Positions 61,801 through 64,000 of a DNA stretch of 64,000 nt are shown one piece after another. A model generated the notes under the pieces. It did not search any database. It had not been told where the DNA came from and was given only the letters and a program-made list of their open reading frames with translations. Location: assembly GCA_029964075.1 (NCBI GenBank), contig CM057149.1, positions 28,782,197 through 28,846,196 of the forward strand, given 5' to 3'. The translations under genes were made by a program, and so were the position numbers. The stretch is from Patiria pectinifera (Eukaryota; Echinodermata; Asteroidea; Valvatida; Asterinidae). Within the stretch, counting starts at the first letter, position 1. Each line of letters starts with the position of its first letter.

Positions 61801-63372
61801 ACCGGTCAAATCACGATTTGCATGCACTCAAATTCTCCAAGTACTTGAGGGTTTGTAAAAGAGAAGGGCGGAAGCCGTGCACAGGACTGCAAGCTTGTAT
61901 TTCTGTGAAATTTGGATGAAAATGGTACCCTACAATAAATTTTGCAATAGAGCGCAGGCTTCATTTTTTTCAAAATGGCGACGGGCTACATGACTACTTT
62001 TAGGGGTTATCTTTGGATAGAATTGTCTCCCAAATGTCATTGGTTAACTCCAAAAAATTTGAACAGAATATAAAAGAAGATGAAGCTTTAATTTGATGTG
62101 AGTTTCAAACACCTTTGAGAGTCGTGAGTATTTTTCCTAAATTTCGGAAGTGGACGCATTTATCACTGCGGTCTATGGCTGTTTATTTACTGGTCTGCAA
62201 CCCTCAGGACTAGCAACGTTCACTAACCTCATCGCTGGACATGATGGGGGTTCTCATGGTGGTCTGGTTCGTCTCCTGATCTATCATTTCAATCCGTAGC
62301 TTCACCAAACAAAAACAAAAAAGAGACAAAGATGATAACTTTGAGCCATGCTCTGACAATTCAAAATTGGTACATTGCACATTCTGTTTTGCAGGTGTGA
62401 ATTCCACGGTAATGTAATGTTTGTGACAGAGCTGTTATGAACTCGGGGAATAAACCTGAACTTTTTTGCTCTTCAAATCTTGTACATCCATCATCTAGTA
62501 ATGGTCAATGAGATTACACACAAGGAGTTTGGGATCATATCTCTGAATCACTAATTAGATATCATGATTAACTGGCTCCGTCACAGATATCACACTTCCT
62601 TTCGTAACACTGGAATTTCCCAGATGTACTTATTCTGTATTTAAAATTTTTTTTTTTTATTATTTGGCAAAGTAGAAATATTCAAATAGATTGTTACCCA
62701 TGCTTTAAAGTTTGCAAAAGGCACATACAAAAAACATGGAGAAGAGCTCATGCTTATTTGCATAACACACAGTATAACCAAGATACCAAGAATGATGTTC
62801 TCGAAAAAAACTTAATAGTCCGGCAGATAGGTGACGGGATTGTGCCTTTGATGATACAAGCATGGCATTTGGCACACAGTCAGAGTATGTCATGAGAGAG
62901 ATATTTGGCTATAGGGCCATCGCAGATTTGTCCTGTTAAAAATATAGGTAGAATAACAGATAATGGCAGCCATTTTCAAAATTTTGAAAACTGTTTGTTA
63001 TTCTACCTATATTTTTATCGCTAAAAACACTTTTATTCCAGGATTTTTACAGTGTTTCTGTAAAATATGTGTACTAGACATATCAAAGATTACAACTATC
63101 AATAAATCTGAAAATTAAAAGAAAAATAATTCACCACCTTCAGTTTTGTGCATTTTTCTCCAATACGGCCTGTGTCCAGTTCCGTCTCATTTTGCCAGAA
63201 TGCCTCACATGTGGCAAAATAAAAAGCTGAGTCGGCAATTTAGCCTAAAGAAATTGTTTTGGCCTTATATGGTTCGTTCCTAGTACAACCTGCCCCTTAC
63301 CTTGGTTTTTTCGGGAATCTCGTACTCCACTTCCAAGAAATCAACGTTGGGCGGCTCAGTCAAATACCCCAG
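38830..63372 (-). CDS. CACNA2D: Calcium-channel alpha-2/delta subunit, C-terminal 509 residues (19 exons, 5' end outside window)
   Basis: Exons in transcript order: 63301-63372, 62228-62299, 60824-60885, 59556-59626, 57825-57879, 55744-55859, 54166-54265, 52027-52089, 49764-49882, 49025-49114, 48013-48074, 46680-46724, 44989-45060, 43891-43965, 42724-42783, 42542-42594, 41439-41497, 39976-40105, 38830-38983. All have GT/AG ends and phases agree throughout (1530 nt, 509 codons plus TAG). The order of conserved blocks follows vertebrate alpha-2/delta: end of the Cache region (EMIDQETNQTT), IAPWEFCDC, VADYWKKVK, THGGVTRIYPS, YYRRALYTDKYVFAAPY, MVSKAV, QCYILDDGGFIVATN, SFFGIIDG, then TNLLLVV. These subunits traffic and tune voltage-gated calcium channels at the cell surface. 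Many N-glycosylation sequons (NQT, NMT, NTT, NIT, NES, NKT, NVS) and cysteines fit an extracellular protein. The VWA/MIDAS half is beyond 64 kb. The subtype is unresolved. Confidence 0.93.
39510..39782. repeat. Dispersed repeat, copy without insertion
   Basis: Shares AGTGACAAGCCTGCC, AGCAAGATCCATCAGG, AGGATACAACTGTGGCATT, GCTCTCATTGTTTC and CTGGCAGGGTTA with 49975-50352. It is the empty-site version of the MITE at 50129-50238. Confidence 0.7.
39783..39950. mobile_element. 168-bp MITE with TA duplication
   Basis: AGCCCGGTTCATACTT at the left and AAGTATGAACCAGGCTT at the right, flanked by TA at 39781-39782 and 39951-39952. The interior contains paired GTGACGTCATGG and CATGACGTCA words. It ends 25 bp from the exon at 39976. 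Confidence 0.8.
40524..41114. mobile_element. MITE with CGCAGAGCTGACAAACC ends
   Basis: CGCAGAGCTGACAAACCGAC pairs with GGTTTGTCAGCTCTGCG at the right end. An internal GC palindrome (GATCGCGCGCGCCGCGCGCG near 40821-40840) sits within a second inverted pair, TATTCGTCAGTTTGTCGGAT and ATCCGACGAATA. Confidence 0.75.
41755..42301. mobile_element. MITE with 75-bp TAACCCGCCAC ends
   Basis: TAACCCGCCACCGTGAAAGG, ACCACCATCACCCACGAACC and GCCAG-CGTCTTGG on the left are mirrored at the right end (CCAAGACGATGTTACTGGCG to GTGGCGGGTTA). The 88-codon frame inside it is not a gene. Confidence 0.8.
42810..43270. repeat. Diverged minisatellite, GCAATATCAAGAAATATTGAT
   Basis: Words GGCAATATCAAGAAAT, ATATTGAT and ATGAGGCAATAT recur about a dozen times with spacing near 33-40 bp, strongly diverged towards 43270. 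It lies in the intron between exons 43891 and 42783. Confidence 0.65.
43423..43828. mobile_element. pogo/Tigger-like non-autonomous element, TA flanks
   Basis: Ends CAGTGCAACGTCACTATACC and GTATAGTGGCGTTCCGCTG follow the CAGYGSAACGYCACTATAC pattern of pogo/Tigger ends, with TA at 43421-43422 and 43829-43830. The interior 103-codon frame has no DDE or HTH motif. Confidence 0.75.
44371..44900. mobile_element. 530-bp TTAAAGGGAATATACA family, copy 1
   Basis: Ends TTAAAGGGAATATACA and TGTACATTCCCTTTGA. Internal landmarks GCATCCTGTAAAATTATGGC, GGTCGGCCGACC, CAGCTAGACTGGTTTCCTTA and GTCAGTGTAACAGTATTTG are shared with copies at 52205-53360 and 59663-60184. Confidence 0.8.
46346..46591. mobile_element. 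Foldback MITE related to the 2470 and 22301 elements
   Basis: The left has CAGCACTGCTAAGCACAACA and GGTTACCGGCCAAAACTCCA; the right has TGGGCTGGTAACCTGC and TTGTGCTAAGCAGC. Same plan as the AGCTGCTTAAGCAC family with TAAG/CTAAG substitutions. Confidence 0.7.
47448..47550. mobile_element. Degraded relative of the 22117 MITE
   Basis: CTCGTGCTAGTCTTTTTACG, CACGTGTCCGGATAAGCGCG and GACTTGACTAAAGGCTAGG correspond to the right arm of the element at 22117-22268; the left arm is mostly lost. Confidence 0.55.
49440..49650. repeat. Repeat copy inverted relative to 61283-61460
   Basis: ACAGACTTCACGG-CTTTGTGTG, GCGTGTTTAGACATCACCC, GAGGCGAGTCG and CCTGTGTATAAA appear complemented and in reverse order at 61283-61460. 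It holds a (TG)n microsatellite at about 49485-49510. Confidence 0.65.
49696..49740. repeat. Poly-G/poly-C tracts
   Basis: A purine-rich G run (GGGGGGGCGGGGGAGGAGGG) is followed within 30 bp by a C11 run, able to form a short G/C hairpin or quadruplex. Similar tracts occur near 32440, 50455 and 61025. Confidence 0.6.
49975..50352. repeat. Dispersed repeat, copy carrying a MITE
   Basis: Second copy of the 39510-39782 repeat, interrupted at ATGGGACTA by a 110-bp element, then resuming with GCTCTCATTGTTTC. Confidence 0.75.
50129..50238. mobile_element. 110-bp MITE, AGGCCGTGTCCGAA ends, TA duplication
   Basis: The left end AGGCCGTGTCCGAA and right end TTCGGATGCAGCCT are inverted; TA lies at 50127-50128 and 50239-50240. 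The uninterrupted paralogue at 39670 has a single TA, confirming the insertion. Confidence 0.88.
51655..51955 (+). mobile_element. tRNA-derived SINE
   Basis: The head contains an A-box-like TTGGCGTAGCGGTA and a canonical B-box GGTTCGAATCC, the internal RNA polymerase III promoter of tRNA genes. The body (CCCAGAATATTCTTCTGGGC) and an AATAATAATAAT tail follow. No closed tRNA acceptor stem, so it is not a functional tRNA. Confidence 0.85.
52027..57879 (-). CDS. CACNA2D: Alpha-2/delta exons, central extracellular part
   Basis: Exons 57825-57879 (DLGNLIDRQDDVTLLIAP), 55744-55859 (WEFCDCHIGQEGRITTRN and an amphipathic AIAALEQLSTVLEI), 54166-54265 (DDYMVRKLLVDANI, HVADYWKK) and 52027-52089 (DGIIFNAVATHGGVTRIYPS). 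The junction of 55744 to 54265 makes a cysteine codon at a family-conserved position (ATA T|GT). The acceptor at 55860 follows a good pyrimidine tract; an apparent longer open frame upstream of it is intronic. Confidence 0.88.
52205..53360. mobile_element. 530-bp family, copy 2, split by a nested MITE
   Basis: The left piece (TTAAGGAAATATACATTTG to AAATACC, 52205-52264) and right piece (52914-53360) join to match copy 1 across AAATACCTTACTAGG; the element at 52267-52911 is inserted between them. Confidence 0.8.
52267..52911. mobile_element. 645-bp MITE, CCCTGTCACAC ends, TA duplication
   Basis: AGGGCCCTGTCACACTTCTG and CAAAGGTGTGACAGGGGCTT are inverted ends, followed by GCGTATCCTAATTCCTTATG and its complement. 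TA flanks at 52265-52266 and 52912-52913. The interior is rich in TACGCA words on both strands. Confidence 0.85.
53597..53997 (+). mobile_element. tRNA-derived SINE with LINE-like tail
   Basis: A-box TGGTCCAATGGTTACGG and B-box GGTTTGAATCC at the head, a body with TCGGACGGGACGTAAAGCCG and GCACGTTAAAGAACCC, and the tail AAAAAGCGCTATATAAATAC followed by (TTA)n, typical of SINEs mobilised by CR1/L2-like LINEs. Confidence 0.85.
54985..55495. mobile_element. MITE with GGGTGCGTTC ends
   Basis: GGGTGCGTTCGATAAGCGCA (54989) and TGAATGCACCC (55484-55494) are inverted, with GGGTCGACTC and GAGTCGATCTGGG just inside. Arms are diverged. Confidence 0.6.
55501..55660. mobile_element. Foldback element of about 160 bp
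   Basis: TCTTTTCACGCTCTGCCATG pairs with TGTGAAAAGAGC near 55649-55660; inner pairs GGGCATGCA/TGCATGCCC and TTCAGTGAT/ATCACTGAA. Confidence 0.65.
55995..56316 (-). mobile_element. tRNA-related SINE
   Basis: Read on the minus strand: A-box-like TGGTCTAGCATTGGAGCA, B-box-like GGCATCGAGCCC, then a body and a TTTACCTTTACC tail near 55995-56020. It lies in the intron next to the exon ending at 55859. Confidence 0.65.
56944..57612. mobile_element. 669-bp element, CAGGGYGTCCTGAAAA ends, TA duplication
   Basis: Ends CAGGGCGTCCTGAAAA and TTTTCAGGACACCCTG; long subterminal inverted repeats (GGTGCATG, GTAAATCCA, ATTCAAAC, TTGGCTTTG words) extend close to 200 bp. TA at 56942-56943 and 57613-57614. Confidence 0.8.
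58570..59500. repeat. Two copies of a CTAGCCCGC-rich motif
   Basis: CACTAGCCAGCCAGGCTACT (58574) and ACTCGCCAGCCGGGCTACTA (59414) begin similar 90-100-bp segments in the same orientation, each with further ACTAGCCCGC words. They may mark the ends of one element or two insertions. Confidence 0.4.
59556..63372 (-). CDS. CACNA2D: Alpha-2/delta exons for the Cache-domain end
   Basis: Four exons: LGYLTEPPNVDFLEVEYE (63301-63372), LRIEMIDQETNQTTMRTPIM (62228-62299), RYLEFVNMTYSYTFITNTTF (60824-60885) and SVAIAQPQFGLWEWSVTSK (59556-59626). They match the family segment from LDFLDAE through MIDxxxG, RY-TYTWTPV and SLALVLP. This is the region downstream of the VWA domain, part of the double-Cache fold. 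Phase 0, 0, then 2 and 1 at successive ends. Confidence 0.9.
59663..60184. mobile_element. 530-bp TTAAAGGGAATACACA family, copy 3 (inverted)
   Basis: Opposite orientation to copies 1 and 2: AAGGGAATACACATC at the left, TTGTATTTTCCCTTTAA at the right, with internal TGGTCGGCCGATCAGCGTTG and CAGGTGCCATGATTTTACAG. Confidence 0.8.
60462..60779 (-). pseudogene. Unrecognised 105-codon frame with A-rich 3' end
   Basis: It starts at ATG (MSLGLPLKIEGKQIVESL), contains WIKSGFKMTNELEQFISLDL and PPVGVFEHATRLSAS, and runs into ATAAAAAAAAAAATAT at its 3' end. The A-rich tail suggests a retrocopied transcript fragment inserted in a calcium-channel intron. I do not recognise the protein, and the match to a real gene is unproven. 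Confidence 0.3.
61283..61460. repeat. Inverted partner of 49440-49650
   Basis: Reads GGCTGTGTTTATACACAGGC, GACTCGCCTCCGGGTGACAT, CTAAACACGCTAATGCC and AAAGTCCGTGAAGTCTGTG, complementary and in reverse order to the other copy. The 132-codon frame here is incidental. Confidence 0.65.
61764..62204. mobile_element. MITE with AGGGTGCAGGCCAGTAAATA ends
   Basis: AGGGTGCAGGCCAGTAAATA pairs with TATTTACTGGTCTGCAACCCT near 62183-62204. The interior has no coding motif; it ends about 24 bp before the exon at 62228. Confidence 0.75.
62938..63018. mobile_element. 81-bp perfect-arm hairpin
   Basis: AAAAATATAGGTAGAATAAC at the left is matched exactly by GTTATTCTACCTATATTTTT at the right; the loop contains TTTTCAAAATTTTGAAAA, itself a palindrome. 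Probably a very small MITE. Confidence 0.7.
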
Positions 63373-64000
63373 CTACAAATAAAATATCATTGACAAGGGA
63401 AAGCAAATCTTAATCATCAAAACAAAAACACACCCAAGGGCAAACCAAATGAATGATAAAACAAATGATTAATTAATGGCACTGCAATAAAAAAAAGTTA
63501 ACAATTTAGAAGACCAGGATATTTTATCAAGGCCTATGCATGCAATGTCACAACAACTGTAAAATTAATGAATCAATTTAAGTATATAGAAACCCAACTT
63601 CTTGGCCAGAGTGCTTCCACTTCAAACAAGACAAAATCTTGTCCAATCAAATATACTGGCTTTTGCCCATCACGGACATAATTATTGAAGTTGCATCACC
63701 AGATGCAAATTTCACCTTAAAAATCATGTCTGTTTATTGTTTTTGCAGCCAGTACCACATTTACAAGCTTGTCCGAAATTTGAACTGTCCCTTTCCCTCT
63801 AAAGTTTCCAGAAATCTAACCCAATACATTTCCTGCAGTGTCTAACTTTAATATTTTGTTGTTTATAAACCCTTTTTATGGAAAGTTTCATTTTTAGTCG
63901 GGTTGTTTATACTGCTGCACAAGGCAAATTAACGGTTTGATATTGATTAACATCTCCAACATCAAACATTCTTTGCATGATGACATGAATGCCCAATATC
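63373..64000. other. CACNA2D: Intron of the alpha-2/delta gene, no exon seen
   Basis: The acceptor for exon 63301-63372 is at 63373-63374 on the + strand. No upstream exon matching the preceding Cache segment was found before the window edge. Confidence 0.5.

Overview
The window is nuclear DNA of an animal: GT-AG introns, dense short inverted-repeat transposons (MITEs), tRNA-derived SINEs, LINE relics and a tyrosine-recombinase element. An inflated NACHT-LRR repertoire, ubiquitin-like exons and this transposon mix suggest a marine invertebrate deuterostome, with an echinoderm as my best guess. That placement is inference; no species marker was seen. Nearly all long open frames are shadows of repeats, so the genes were read exon by exon from splice sites and phase.

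Left part (1-6.4 kb): mostly non-coding, with one foldback MITE and a tyrosine recombinase of DIRS/Crypton-like type (5376-6395, + strand) interrupted by a single in-frame stop.

Immune-type locus (6.8-21.5 kb, - strand): about twenty phase-compatible exons read in order as a PB1-like domain, a ubiquitin-like domain (UBL), a long run of basic/Ser-Asp-rich linker exons, a second UBL, more linkers, a third UBL, short linkers, the start of a NACHT domain up to the Walker A motif, then an array of leucine-rich repeats built from a 468-bp unit. I know of no described family with the order PB1, UBL x3, NACHT, LRR. This copy is damaged: most of NACHT is deleted, one LRR unit has a 4-bp deletion, one linker exon is 173 nt where all others keep the frame, and the second UBL has lost its AG acceptor. 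It may be a pseudogene or a receptor whose functional form lies elsewhere. A LINE relic sits in the intron before the NACHT exon.

Repeat-rich middle (22-38.8 kb): a 2.77-kb nested palindrome (22301-25070) with two satellite arrays mirrored around a third, a triplicated 0.55-0.59-kb unit (26.9-28.5 kb), a near-perfect 163-bp hairpin (30767-30929), several foldback elements and LINE fragments. I found no convincing host gene here.

Right part (38.8-63.4 kb, - strand): nineteen consecutive exons, all with matching splice phases, encode the last 509 residues of a voltage-gated calcium-channel alpha-2/delta subunit. The N-terminal VWA half lies beyond 64 kb. The protein ends without the hydrophobic/GPI tail usual for the family. 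Its introns are full of MITEs and SINEs, and two of these are nested insertions whose TA target-site duplications can be read directly.
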